This document shows, piece by piece, positions 35,248-48,228 of a stretch of DNA of 64,000 bases. Positions within the stretch are counted from its first letter, which is position 1. Each line of letters begins with the position of its first letter. Location: contig JAILWY010000016.1 of assembly GCA_022113835.1 (NCBI GenBank), positions 9,517,501 to 9,581,500 on the forward strand, given 5' to 3'. The notes beneath the pieces were generated by a model that saw only the letters and a list, made by a program, of their open reading frames with translations, was not told the DNA's origin and made no database searches. This stretch comes from Atopsyche davidsoni (lineage: Eukaryota; Arthropoda; Insecta; Trichoptera; Hydrobiosidae). A program made the position numbers and the translations under genes.

Positions 35248-38200
35248 GTTTACAAACAAAACATATGCGAGCACTCTAAACACAAAAATCACGCGTATCC
35301 TGAAATATATTTTGATACGTTAGTATGAAAAAAACCTTCATGCTGAAATAGCTGTTCGGATTCCGCGTGAAGGATGTTGACAGAAGCAGTAAGATTCGGG
35401 GAATTCCGCTGCACGTGCAAGCGGTCCGGGCGTGTAAAGCCGCCATGTCGTGTTGTCCGGCCATGATATATACGACGGACATTTTGTGCTCCCCGGAGCC
35501 GATCCCTTACGAATGCCTCCGGGAGTCCCCGAAGTCCGGCGCGGACGTGCCAAAGTTTGCCGGCCCCTGGGAGAGTTCAGAATTGGAAACTGTTCTGCCC
35601 GGGTTTTGAATGTGTGATTTATTTCTGTTTTGCTTTTCGGATTTTCTTTGTTTTTAAACTGCTATAAATAATAATAAACCGCTTATTTTAACCTTAAAAA
35701 AACACTCTAATTGTGTATGAGATAATCCTTCCATCTTTTTTGATATTTTGTTAAAACTTTTAAAATATTTTAATTTTTACTTTATCGCTTAGAAAAGCAT
35801 TATTAAAACATACCTTGATAATTTATGAGAGTTGAAAATAACATAAATTAAAATGTGATTTTCAATTGCTTTTATAAACTTAGAAAAAAAATCATTGATT
35901 CTTCAAAAAACTGTTGCACCTTTTATTATAAAAAATTGTACGAATGGTTATTATTTAACTTAAAAAAAATAGTTAAAAGCAAGCGTTTTTCTAGAGACTG
36001 ATTATTAATTTACGTTCAAGCGTTCACTACCAGATTTACTAACCACACGTTTATTTATTTTATATATATATTTATAATAAATTGAAGAAATCTACCGTTA
36101 ATCATTGGACAATCACAATACTTTTTCTGAGCATCCTTCTTCAGAAACGTTGACCTAGCAGATTGCTAAGATGGTCTCCATTAGAATTCACAAGTGGAAG
36201 ACTTTCACTTGCTGCGAACATAACATTGATACAACTATCGCGATCGTACAAATGCTAATACAACTGCAAATGGGATGGTTTTCACCCTTAAAATAGATTT
36301 ATTATAATAATATGTACTTTTTAGTGGCTATTTATTAAATTCTTGTCTGCTTATTAGTTTATAACGAATTTATCTACCACAGCAGCAATAACACATGTAA
36401 AATTTTGTGAAATTAAATTTATCAAAAATCAGATAAATTTAATGATTTTTAATATGAAAATTGTCATTAAAAGTAATAATTTAGCTTTATATGTTATCAA
36501 AACATTTAATAAATTCGCATATTTTGCAAATCTTTCTAAGTATGCGAGCAACATTCATAGTTTTTAGACAAATTATTTAATACTATAAGACAAAAATCTT
36601 GACGTTTACATAAAAATAAATTTAAAAACTCTACTTGAATATACTTCTTGTTTTCAGCTTAGAAAAGTTATTAAATGTTACAATTTTTCTACAACTTGTG
36701 TTTCTAGTAATAATTTCGTGATATTTGAAAAAACTTGATTCTGAAAACATCCTGACTTTAACACGATTGTCAATTATACTGAATCTTCTTAATAAAATAA
36801 AAAAAAGCTTAAGTTTTATAAATAATTTATTTTCGTTAAAACTAACGCTGTCGTTTCAGTTTTCAATTGCATTTCTGCTTTGTTAAAATTGGCTGAATTT
36901 AGTGCATTTTTACTGTCTCATTTTCCTTATCTATAAAAGTGTTATTTTAATGACCCGATAAAAAGCCTGCAGTAAAAATAGCACCCCAAAGTGATTGAGT
37001 ATATTAAATATCTTGAAACTCATAAAATCTTGGAACACTTAAAAAAATATCCGCCATTGAGTTAAATCTCCTCAAAAATGGCTTCCATTACTCAGTTTCC
37101 CTATAAAACCCTAACAATACTTGCTTAAATCTTAAAATTAATGTCACGTCATAACTCTTCCAATAAGCTCATAAAGTGTTGCTTAGTATAGCTTAGTTGA
37201 ATATATACCGACTATAAGCAGAGCATTGAAAGCTCAAATACGCAATGAAGAGGGATTTTCAAAATACTTATATTTTACAAATATTGCCATCTCTTTGGAA
37301 ACGGCAAAACAGGAACATGCATATATATATTTTTTATTTAATATTTCATTGCTTCAAAAACTGAAAAATGTTGAGCTTGTATTAATAGTTTAGCTCAGGA
37401 ATGTAACATACAACGCATAAAATATTACATACATTAAACATTTGTTTTCTTGCACCGAACATATTTATTATTCTATAAAAATAAATAAAATATTTTATTA
37501 ATCGTTTATAATTGTATACTTAAACTATATATTCTTTTCTAACGGGCTCGATTCAGAGTTAAGGTAAAACTTGTATTTTAAATGATAATGATATGCCAAC
37601 CCGACAAAAATCAATTGAATTTGCAGTTGAATCACGTATTAAAATAACGGAATAGATGCTAATATATTTCAATAATTAATGTAAATTTATTTTAAACATT
37701 GATATATTTAAAACAATCGAATTTTGATATAATTATTGATTTAAATATTGGACATACAATTGACGAAATAGGACTCAATATATGATAATTGATTAAAATA
37801 ACTTTGCAAATAGCAAGCTCAAACAATAACATTATTATAACTACTATTGAAATTAAACTAAAAAATGTAATGCTAATAAGCGTTAATTTTATAAATACAA
37901 TAATAAATAAATAAACATGCTGCAGTTGAACATAATGAATTATAAACGATTTTAATAAATTATTTAATTACTTCACGTTTTTTATCCATGCAGGTTAGTG
38001 TTAAAAATATGAAAAAGTTGATATATTTACACTTATAATATATTTATCTAACAAATGTATTTAAAAGGTAAATTAAGGTTTATTTATTTTTTTCAAATAA
38101 TTTATATTTAATGAAAAGATTTTTTATTGTATATATATTTTGGGATATAAATAACCAAATTATTAGTTAGTTATTTCAATTTCAATAGCAAATAACTTAC

Positions 38201-41200
38201 TGCATAATTTTATTGTTTTTAAGATGAAATATGAATTTTATTTTTTCTTTTAAATATATATGTCATAAAAATACATAACGAGTAATAATATTACTATCTC
38301 CGAATGTCGTAACATCTCCGACTCGATAAGTTGATATTCCACATATCCTAATAAACGAGGGTTTGTTTTCGGGCGTGAAACTAAAGCAGGGGATGGAAGG
38401 TGAGGACGGGGCTGGGGATATGAAGTGACCGCGGTGTAACCTTTTACATTTCAACTATAAATCTCCAGACAGTGACATTCACGGTAATAAATTCCCTAAG
38501 TAATTGACAGTCGAGAACCTGAGATCTGGAATTGCATTTTTGTTGGAATACTTGTGATGTTCTATAACAGACCGGAAATAAGGGCTTACAGATGAATCTA
38601 CCATCAAAGTTATTCCTGGAAAAATTCGCATTTTTTCTATCGAAAAATGTTACATTATTACTTATATAAAACTTGTATACTTTAAAAAAACTAGAATAGA
38701 TAAAATTCAGCAAAATGAAGTCAAACCACCAAGCATGAATATGGGATAAGTTACTTAAATTTTTTTGACAGAATTTAAATTCATACTACTGGCGAAGATT
38801 ATGTAAAAGTATTCAATACTATTAAAGTAAGACAAGGTTTAGTTAGGAAGTTTTTTGATGTACGTTTCTGTAAAATAATAAATAAACGGAAAAGCATGAA
38901 AATTGATATAACCCAAATTAACGAAAATAACGCAAATAATTGATTTTATCACAAAATCAAATATATCAGCTATGAATACATATAAAATAAAACTTAACTG
39001 CTGACAAAAGTAACACTTAATACTTTACTATTATGTTTTTTTTGTCTTATCATTTTACTTTCATACCTAAAAAATATTGATATGCCCAGGTGCAAATAAT
39101 ATTGATATTTTGAAGTACAGTAGATTTTTTCTCTATTTTATACATTTAAAATCTAACAACAGAGAAAAACCTCTTTAACAAAAACTCGAAACAAAAAAAA
39201 TATAAAACTAGTCGTAAATAAAATTTCAAAGAAAGCATCAGAGGAGTGCTTTGTTGTTTTTAATTTTAAGTTTGAAAGAAAGATAAGTTCCTCTTGAGGT
39301 TTATTGCAAATTTGTTTTTACTCTCATTCTCCCCGTTAACTATCCAAAACAATGATCGCAGCCAAAAACAAAAGGTCCGAAAGTACAGGTGGAAAAAACA
39401 CCTTACTCAGTGAATATCTGGCATGATGGAGTACTTTTCTTCGCTGATTACTTTATTTGAACTTTCGTTCCGCAAAAAGTCAGCTGGTAAGAGATTACAA
39501 AAAAAAATCCTATATATATTCTAGACCAGCCTTAAAACTTTTCGATAGTCACAGCACTTAGATTTACCATGAACTAAAATGGATAAATTATAATATTGTA
39601 CTCATATTATTTAAAAAGCAACTGCAAATTTCGCGTATACGTTTATTTTCATTCCAAGATGTTTTTTTTTCAATTTATTTTTACAATCAGCACAGTACGT
39701 TATATTTATTATTTTAAAAAAATATTATTACCGCGATATTCTATGCGAGTCTCTCTTTTGCCTCTATTTTACAGTTGTGATAGTAATAATAAATAATATA
39801 TATAAAAAATACACACTAAAGCCATATTCAAAAGCTTCAACCCAAAATCACACTTCATCAGTTATTATAATCCCCGATGAACTGTCAACAAAGGCTCGCC
39901 TCCCCCTGAATGCGCCCTCATAGAACCAGACCTCATAGCTACCCTTGGAATCTCGATAGAACCCTTACCACAAATAATACGTATTATTTCCCAGGCGTAA
40001 TGACATTGATTTCTCCAGGGACTCGCCGCGTAGGTGAGACCGGCAAGACAATATCGAGCACTCGGATAACCCAGTCTTATGAATTGTAGCCTTCCATGTA
40101 TTTTTGTTCATTCTTTTTCTCAGCGACTTTTTGTTATTTTTTTTATGTATTGCAAATGATAAGGTGAGTAATTATATTAATAATTTTCATACCTTGATGA
40201 ATTCAAGATCAAAAAAAATATTCAAATAAAATATTGAACATTTTTAATTATTAAAAGACACTGCTTATTGCCAGTTTATAACTTATAATTATAATATATT
40301 TATAACAAACCATGTGAAATAACTCAATATATTTGAGAACGCGTCGAGACTTTAATCATATTTATGACACACCGCACTGTTTATAAAAAGGTTATAAATT
40401 ATATTTTAACAAGGTTATACAAAAAATATCCCATACCATTGATTATTTTATTACAATTTTAAACTTTGAATACGTATTTGTGCTAAAATACAAGAAATAA
40501 TCATGCTTTTAATGTTAATGCACTTTAAGACTATTTAGCTTTTATCTTAAATTATATTTAAAATATTGGCTCTTAGATTGAGTCTACTCTTCCACACTGT
40601 TCAACGAAGCGTACCGTTCTTCCGGCTGAAAGCCTCGTTTTTCAGGTTTTCGGCCAAACATCCCTAACGAGAGGATCTCTAACTCAGTCTCCGGCGTTGC
40701 TTCCTTTGAGTAGTGACCCTGTTGGGACCTGTAAAAATAACGGGAAGCTAAGGACGGAGACGTCTAATGTTCCCCGTAGAGGATTTTTACCTAAATCTTA
40801 GGAAAACTGAGGGAAATTGCCGCTTCTCCGTGTACTTGGAATATATCAGTGAACATCAGGCATCCAACGATTCTTTTCGACTTATTACAATAATAATACA
40901 AAATTGACAAAATCCTGTTTTTTAAGTAAAAGACGCACGGGTCAGTAAAATTCACATCAAATGTATGAGACTACCTTTATAAAATAATTATTTTTTGGTT
41001 AAATATACAACCATCACTAAAATTCTGTACGAAATTTATCAACATGCCAATAATTGGAATTTGATAATAACCCTGGTATTATTTATAGGTTCACAATTTA
41101 ATAATGTATTTAAAATAGTCACATCATATAGCAAACATATACATTAATCTACAATTTTTATAATTTTCAATATAAGATTTAAAGATAGCTATGTACCCAA

Positions 41201-43522
41201 TTAAAAAATAATGAACTTAAACCAAAATATTGAGTACCAAAAATAAATAAATATCAATGTTTTATATTTTTTTCGAGAAATGTTCGGAGTAATTATATTT
41301 TTTAAATATCCATTTACAGCACATGGAGCAGAAAACTTTTTATGAAAACATTTTCCACAGTGGATTTTTCAAATTTTAAAGCAACTCAAAATGCTGTGAT
41401 ATTAAAATATATTTTTTAAATATTTGTCAGAAGCAATATCCAATACCGACCATGTTTCATGCTCATTCGTCTATATATGTATAGACCACGATTGAGCTAC
41501 GTTATTCGATGTATAAATACGTAATTTCGTTGCTTTTGGATACGAGAACCAAACAATAACAATCATAGTATATTACCGAGAAACAGCGCCTATAAAAGAT
41601 GTAGCTTCCAGATCAGTCGGATAAATAAATAATATAACGCACGCAACATTTGCAACCTAAACAAAAAGAAACTATTTTATTATTCCAGCAAAAAAATCCA
41701 TAAAAATCGGCAAAGAGAAGCCTGTAACATATTATTCCATGCCAAATTATAGCTGTGTTCCAAGTCATATATTTATTGAGGTTATTGACTACAAGAAGTA
41801 TTATATAATCAACAAATTTGTGTTTGTATCTTTACATTATTTTTAATATTTTCGTGATGACAACATGAAAACCGATTATTTTTACTTTGTTGCCTAAGCT
41901 TATTATTTTAAATTTTGTATGAACAGGTCCTTTCTTCCAGGAATAAAAGCTTGGATACATTACTCAAACACGTGTTTTCTAGTTGCCTCATAACTGACGA
42001 TTAAAATGGGGAGGTTTATTTTTAACACAGATATTTAAACATTTAAAGATAGACAATAATAAAATACCATGGAAAGCAATGGTTGGCCATCCATTAATAT
42101 ATTAATTTGTAAAATACACACCTTTGTGACACCACAGAATAAAATGATAATTTTTTTTATAAAAAGACCCCAGCGAGTTTTATCACATTTAAAAGTCTTC
42201 ATTAAGATCCTATCTAAGATAAAACAAGTGTTTTGTGAGTATTGAATAAAAACAAATTAACTTTTTATTTAAAAGATAGATGATATCTAAAGACGTTTTG
42301 TGTCTACAATATAAACGAATCTGAAATAACAGAAATACGTCTGAAACTCGATTCGTGATCATTCAAAAAGAAATGGGCAAACCTATTTATATTATGATAT
42401 AATCTATTTTCGTAAGCATAAATCATTCATGTATAGAATTCAATAATTTAGCATATTCAATTTTTACGCGGCCTATATTTCACAATGGCAAATATTCGCG
42501 ACAAAATCGAAAATAAAGATAGCGTTAAACAAAACCGGAACACATAAATTCCGTGTGTCATTCACCGAGCGCACGACACCGCGAATATACAGGGTGAACC
42601 GCACCTGCCGACAAACATTTTATTATAAAAAAACCCCAGCCACATGGTCACCCTACTATTTTTTATATTGATAAAATTAAAAATTTGTCTTTGCAAAAAA
42701 AAAAAATCTCATCTATCGTTTTTTTTTCTTCATATTATTATCAATGAGCATTAGTTTACTCGAAAATATATGACAAATAAAACTAAAAAAATATTTTTTG
42801 ACTAGTGAGACGATACAGTGAAATATTTAAATATGTATTGTGAATAAGTATCCTAGTTTCAAAGGTTTTGAATGAGCCTTTATTGCTTTAAAATGCATAA
42901 GTACTATTATCATTATAATCCTTTGGTGTCTTACTTCAATAAATAACAACATGAAATAAATATTTTATACGTAAAAAAAACTATTTAACATATTCAATCA
43001 ATGATGCTTGCACGTGTCAACCTGTTGGTGAAACTAATTGCTTTAAAAAATAAAAAGTTGAAACAATACTCAAAATATTTATAACTAATAAATATTACCA
43101 TGAAATTCATTATGTATTTTCTGTACAAAAATATTAAATATATGAATTAATCTAATTAAAAACAGAGGCTTGAATGAACTCGACGTGAGTCGTTCATCAT
43201 ATAAATTAGTAAAAACAAAAATATAAAAATAGGTTCCATGAATATATTTTTTGTTTTGTGTTATGTATTAAGCTTTTAACGCGCTAAAAGTAAGTACACT
43301 TAAAAAACACTGTATAGAATGCACAAAAATAGAAATCCTTTGTGCTACTCAGTCAAAAAGCTGGTTTCTTTTTTCAGGTGTCATTTTAAAAAATAAAACA
43401 AAATGTACAGGACTGACACAAGTTATTCAGGATTCGATCATCGCATTCGTTAAGCCTACGATAGAAACCATGTATTTATGGTAATAACCATTACAAAATT
43501 ATAACGCGTCGCGGTGCGTATT
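35248..43522. other. Long gene-free region with GC-rich islands
   Basis: Islands at 35340-35605 (an 80-codon frame ending VPKFAGPWESSELETVLPGF, also open on the minus strand), 38330-38440, 39890-40080, 40595-40860 and 42535-42650. No matched splice sites were found. The intervening DNA is extremely AT-rich. No repeat family of this window was recognised here. Confidence 0.4.
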
Positions 43523-43730
43523 TTAACTCTTTGAGGCACGCGATATGGGACAATAATAAAAAACCCACTAACAACATTTGCTTTATTGTTTACCAAAACG
43601 TTTACACATTTTTACTTTTGATGCAGAGGCAATAGTAATTTTCAAGGTGGTATTAAAACAATCCTAACGTGCATATTTAGCAATCAAAAAGTAAAAACAT
43701 TTTTAACTCCGCTGTGCCTCAATGAGTTAA
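43523..43730. mobile_element. piggyBac-type MITE, 200 bp, TTAA target duplication
   Basis: TTAA at 43523-43526 and 43727-43730 bracket inverted termini: left CTCTTTGAGGCACGCG, right (reverse complement) CTCATTGAGGCACAGCG. A TTAA duplication with short terminal repeats is the hallmark of the piggyBac superfamily. The interior has no coding capacity. It is a non-autonomous element. Confidence 0.75.
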
Positions 43731-46700
43731 ATGATCCGAGGATTATACGCGGTTTTTGTCTCTGCGTCCACGAATAACCTGCAAACTTTATAAAATATAA
43801 ATGTTATATAAAGAGATGTGTTTTCTAGATTTATTCACAGCATTTTAAAATACAAACGGGGTTCAACAAAAGAAAAAATCACTATGCTTCATTTTCAACT
43901 AGAATTGTTTAAATATATAAGTTGATTAAAATTTAAAAGTTATCGATAGTTTTACGAATTATAAAATAAAATAGTAAAGCAATTCAATTTCTGATTTTTC
44001 AGCATTCAATTTATGAACAATATAATGACAAGTAAGCCGATCTTTTTCTAAGGGTCCTTATGAAAATAAGAAAGCTTTTCAGAAACCATAATTATTAAAA
44101 AAAATTGTGAGCTTTGAGAAAAAACGTTTTCGTGTGGACAAAATACTTTTTTTATATTATAATTTAATTTAAATAGTATTAATTATAATGAGCTATTGTT
44201 GTGAAAGCGGGTTATATCTTTAGATCTAGTTTTAGGCCTTTAAAAATAAAGGGTAAGGTTAGGTTAAGGGAAAGGGTTCGTGACATCTTCCAACGTAAAA
44301 TCCTACGCTTCATATGTGAGCGTATAAAGGATAATTACTTTTGGAGAAGACGCTACATGGGTGAGCTTTTTGACCGTAGAAAGATAAAGCCTGAAGTAGC
44401 GACTGCTGCCGAGCTTTCTAGCCAGAACACACATTAGAATACTGTAGATTATGATGAATTTTTTAAATTTAAATATATCTGGTATACTATAATGCATATA
44501 CTCGTGCAACTAAACTGATATTTGCAGTTTATAATGGTATTAAAAATAGTTTGAAAATAGTGAATTAAGTCTTTCGTTTGCTTGTTTAAAATACGGTAAA
44601 AATCATATATCAAAATATAAAATATTTTTTCAACAAATCAATACATTTTCAAAAAATATTTTTATACTGTATAAAAGACATTTACTGGTTCGTAGTTCAG
44701 TATCAAGTATGTTTGCTAACCCTGGGGTTTTGTGCTCGAATTTGTAATTAATGATGAACCAAGTCAGGCATGACCACGATTACCCTTAAATGCTTCAAAA
44801 TGCTTACTGACCTGCCTCTTGTTTTAAAATTTGTAAATCTTATAAAATGGGAATGTTATCAGATTAAATATTTGCTATCTCGTGTTCGTGAAAAAAAAAC
44901 CAAAAAATTTATAAAAAATACATATCGTTACTAATGTCATTTTTCTTCTTCTCAGTTACTTCCGAATATAACTTTAAATTCTTCAAAAAGATAAAGACGG
45001 AGTTATGTAAATGAGGCACAAATGCAAATGAACGCATTAAAAATAATATTCTGTATAATTTGTGCTCACGTCTGCATGTAATTGTGAACTTGAAATCTGC
45101 CTAAAGTTTGTGAGCTGCGAGGGTGGTGCTCCCGGAAACTTTGCAGGGGTCGAACATGCCCGGGTTTCTGTGCCGTTGGAGATGTTTGCGCAGTTCTAAG
45201 ACCTCAGTTTAATTGTTTATGTTATCATATAAGTTATTATTGGTCTTTAGATTTGTCGAGATAAGGGAATCATTGATGTGCCAAAATATTAATAAGCGAA
45301 ATTATTAATAAGCAGCGTTCGTATCCGTTTCTGTACTATTTCATATTTTCATGAAAACGCACATTGTATTCATAATTTATGTAATCGTATCTCATATAAT
45401 TGTACATGTATTCATATTTTTAATTTTTATGATAAATTGATAAACACTTTCCAAAAAAATTAATTAAATTTCATTGCCATTACATCAAAAACTCTAGAGA
45501 AAAACCTTTTAAATGGGTGAATTAAATCATCATGTCATATTGGTAGATTTTTTGTGAAGTTCACAGTTGCATTCACGTTAAAAGCAATTAGTTAGATAGT
45601 CAATTAAATATCCTCGGAAGTGCTTTGCAATCGTTCGATCGAAATTACATTTGGCAAGTTTAACGAAAATATATATCAATATAAGAGCATCAAAATCAGT
45701 TCACAAAACACAACGAAAAGATCAATCAAATTAATAGATCACGCCCTTCGTGATTCCACACTGAAGTATTTTAGGTTTTTTGAAGAAAAAAAAAACGATT
45801 ATTCAATGAATCTTTCTACAATATGTTGTTATTAAAAAATGTAGCAAAATATCTATAAGTTTTAAAAAATCATAATAATTTACTGCCAATATCCGCAAGT
45901 GGTTCTCATTTGCTAGGAGAAAAAATACACCTCTGCTAAGTAGTTGCTTAATCTTACTTTTTGGTGCAAGGTTAATGTTCCAACACCTCAAAGCACTGGG
46001 AAATAATATTAACAAAAGTCTTTAATAATCAGAACTGATGTTACACAAGAGAATAAAAACAGACTAAATCTGCAACATGCATTACTATCTGTGATTTTCG
46101 ACTGAATGGCAAAGGTGTGTCTTACTAAACTACACGTGTCCTTACAAAACAAAGCACTACTTTTATAAATTCAAGAATACTTGAAATTTGTTAATTATTA
46201 TAATCTATATCTCACACTTGCATATAATGACCCAAACTTTAGCTTGGTACAGAGACAGGGGGGTCAAAAATATTTCAAAGCCAGATTTGTGTATTTAAAC
46301 CCTAAAAAATTGTTTATTTGGTATTTCATTCATGAATTGATTACTTTTAAATAAAGAGCTTACAAAACAAACTCTTGTTTGTACTTAATGCTGAAATATC
46401 AAAAATCATTTGTGGTATAATTTTATTAAAAATATACACAATGCTTATTCTTCAACGGAGTGAAATATATTTATTCTTTTATCTTTTTTCCAAACAATTA
46501 ATTATTTCAATAGCAGGGAAGTAGACTCCAGTGCTTTAAGTATTTAGTTAACTCATGACTGACTAATACTCGAGACCGCTCGGCGGAAGGAAGACGTACA
46601 ATATAAAGAACAGGGTCAGCGTTCCGCGGGACGAAGAAGTTCCTTTGTCGCAAAGATTTATATTCACAGTTAAACATCGGAATACAGAATCATCAGCCGA

Positions 46701-48054
46701 ATTCATTGTAAGGGATTTTATTCCAAATATTACTGCAAACTTGTACTAAGAAGCTGAAATCCACATTAAAGCATCTTATACAAGTGAAATTTACTTCTAA
46801 CGGTAATATTATTCAATGTTAAAAAAAAAAAACAGAAAGCTTCGATATGGATGCTTTCCAAAATACGTGTCTTATATAAAATATTAATGTTTTTTCTCTA
46901 GAATCACAAAACTTGAAATATGAAAAAAGTATTTTTTAAGTATAGTTTTCTTTAGGTTTGCTTTAATTAACATTTTTATGCTTGAAATATTTTGTAAAAA
47001 AGCCAAGTAATTTTGGTTGCCCCTGATATATATATTTACTTTGTTTAAATGTCTGTGTTTTTTCTGAAAATAAAATCAATTTCACAAATAAATAAAAAAA
47101 TATTTCTTTAATGTTTTTACCACATTTTCAGGCAACATTCTAAAACTCGAATTATGTGTGGAGTTAATAAAAAGTATGACTGTTTGTATTTCATATTTAA
47201 ATTTATTGATACTATATTCCTATGGCCTCGATATGTTTTTAATGTTAATATTTATTTATTATTATATATTAGCTGGTATGAAACCTCTCAGTTTTATTAT
47301 AATAATCAATGAAAAAAATCTTTGAATTGTAAAAAACCGGTGTGGTTGCTAGACCAACCAATTTAAAGGCCAACTTAAACACTTTACGTTTTATACTAAA
47401 TATGTATCATTATACAAATAATTTAGTACTTATAAATTGTTTCTATAATAAATATAACATACACGAGCATGTAATATTTAAATAAAAATTCGTCTTTAAT
47501 ATGGTATAACGTAAGGAGGCAAAACGAAGGGAGCAAAGTTTTGAAAAATGTACAAAATATATGTCGTCGTTAGTTGCGTCTGAAATTTCAAGGAAACATA
47601 GTTGATAACCATTTTGAATAAAATACGAACTATGGAAAAAAAAATATTACGCAAAGGTGTCTGTAATATACTGTAGTATAAAGTAGTTGCAACCGTAGGA
47701 GCAAATTTAAGAACTACCAATTGAAAAGCCCAAATAAATGATAGTACCCGGGCAGCGCAGTTCCGCCCCCGGCGGGTCCTTATGCATTTACAAGTAAGAT
47801 AAGTCGACCGTTCCAGAACCTCGGTGGCCGTTAAACTTCGACACGGTCGTCTCTGTTTTAATTTTATTTGTCTTCCCTGGGAGCAAACACTCCACTCCGC
47901 GCTGATGGGGAGCCGCCCTCCCCGCCGCAGGGACTCGCACATGGGACCCTCTCTATTATTTTAAATAATAGCAATTTCACCGAACAGGTGACTATCTCTT
48001 GCAAAATTATCTTAACAATTTATTTCATTTACAACAATTGTTTTTTTTTTTAAT
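43731..48054. other. Gene-free region
   Basis: Mostly AT-rich. A 78-codon basic frame at 44201-44437 (KVRLRERVRDIF, RRRYMGELFDRRK) is unrecognised. GC-rich islands lie at 45105-45200, 46560-46660 and 47745-47950, the last open on both strands by composition. Confidence 0.4.
44683..44754 (+). other. Degraded tRNA-like segment
   Basis: The order TAGTTCAGTATCAAG (D-arm/A-box-like), then a CTAACCC anticodon-region-like stretch, then TGCTCGAATTTG (T-arm/B-box-like) follows tRNA layout. The acceptor ends do not pair and the T-loop is imperfect. At most it is a tRNA relic or tRNA-derived SINE head, not a functional tRNA. Confidence 0.25.
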
Positions 48055-48228
48055 AAAAATAATCACTAAAAATATTCTTTCTTCACTTTGAGTTTATTAT
48101 ATTTTTTGCATGACTAGTTTCGACCGAACAGACTAGGTCATCATCAGATGCATAACTAAACGTTTAGTCATTATAATAGTGGATCATCACCAATCAAATG
48201 CCTTGTCCTTCAACAAGATTATACTAAT
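48055..48228 (-). mobile_element. Hammerhead-bearing element, copy D
   Basis: It carries one complete hammerhead on the minus strand, then a short inverted remnant (TTTAGTCATTATAATAGTGG) and the family terminal segment ATCAAATGCCTTGTCCTTCA to about 48222. It is the most diverged of the four in stem II and its loop. Its target duplication was not identified. Confidence 0.65.
48107..48152 (-). ncRNA. Type I hammerhead ribozyme, copy D
   Basis: Minus strand: TGCAT, CTGATGA, T, GACC-loop-GGTC, GAAAC-TA-GT, then C and ATGCA. The cleavage triplet is the preferred GUC. Stem II has four pairs with a different, larger loop. The core is fully conserved despite loop divergence. Confidence 0.75.

Noticed and set aside
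47496..47942. 148-codon minus-strand frame, the longest in the window
   Set aside because: It is made of a GC-island part and an AT-rich Ile/Tyr/Phe part with no change of splice signals; open frames of this length are expected by chance here.
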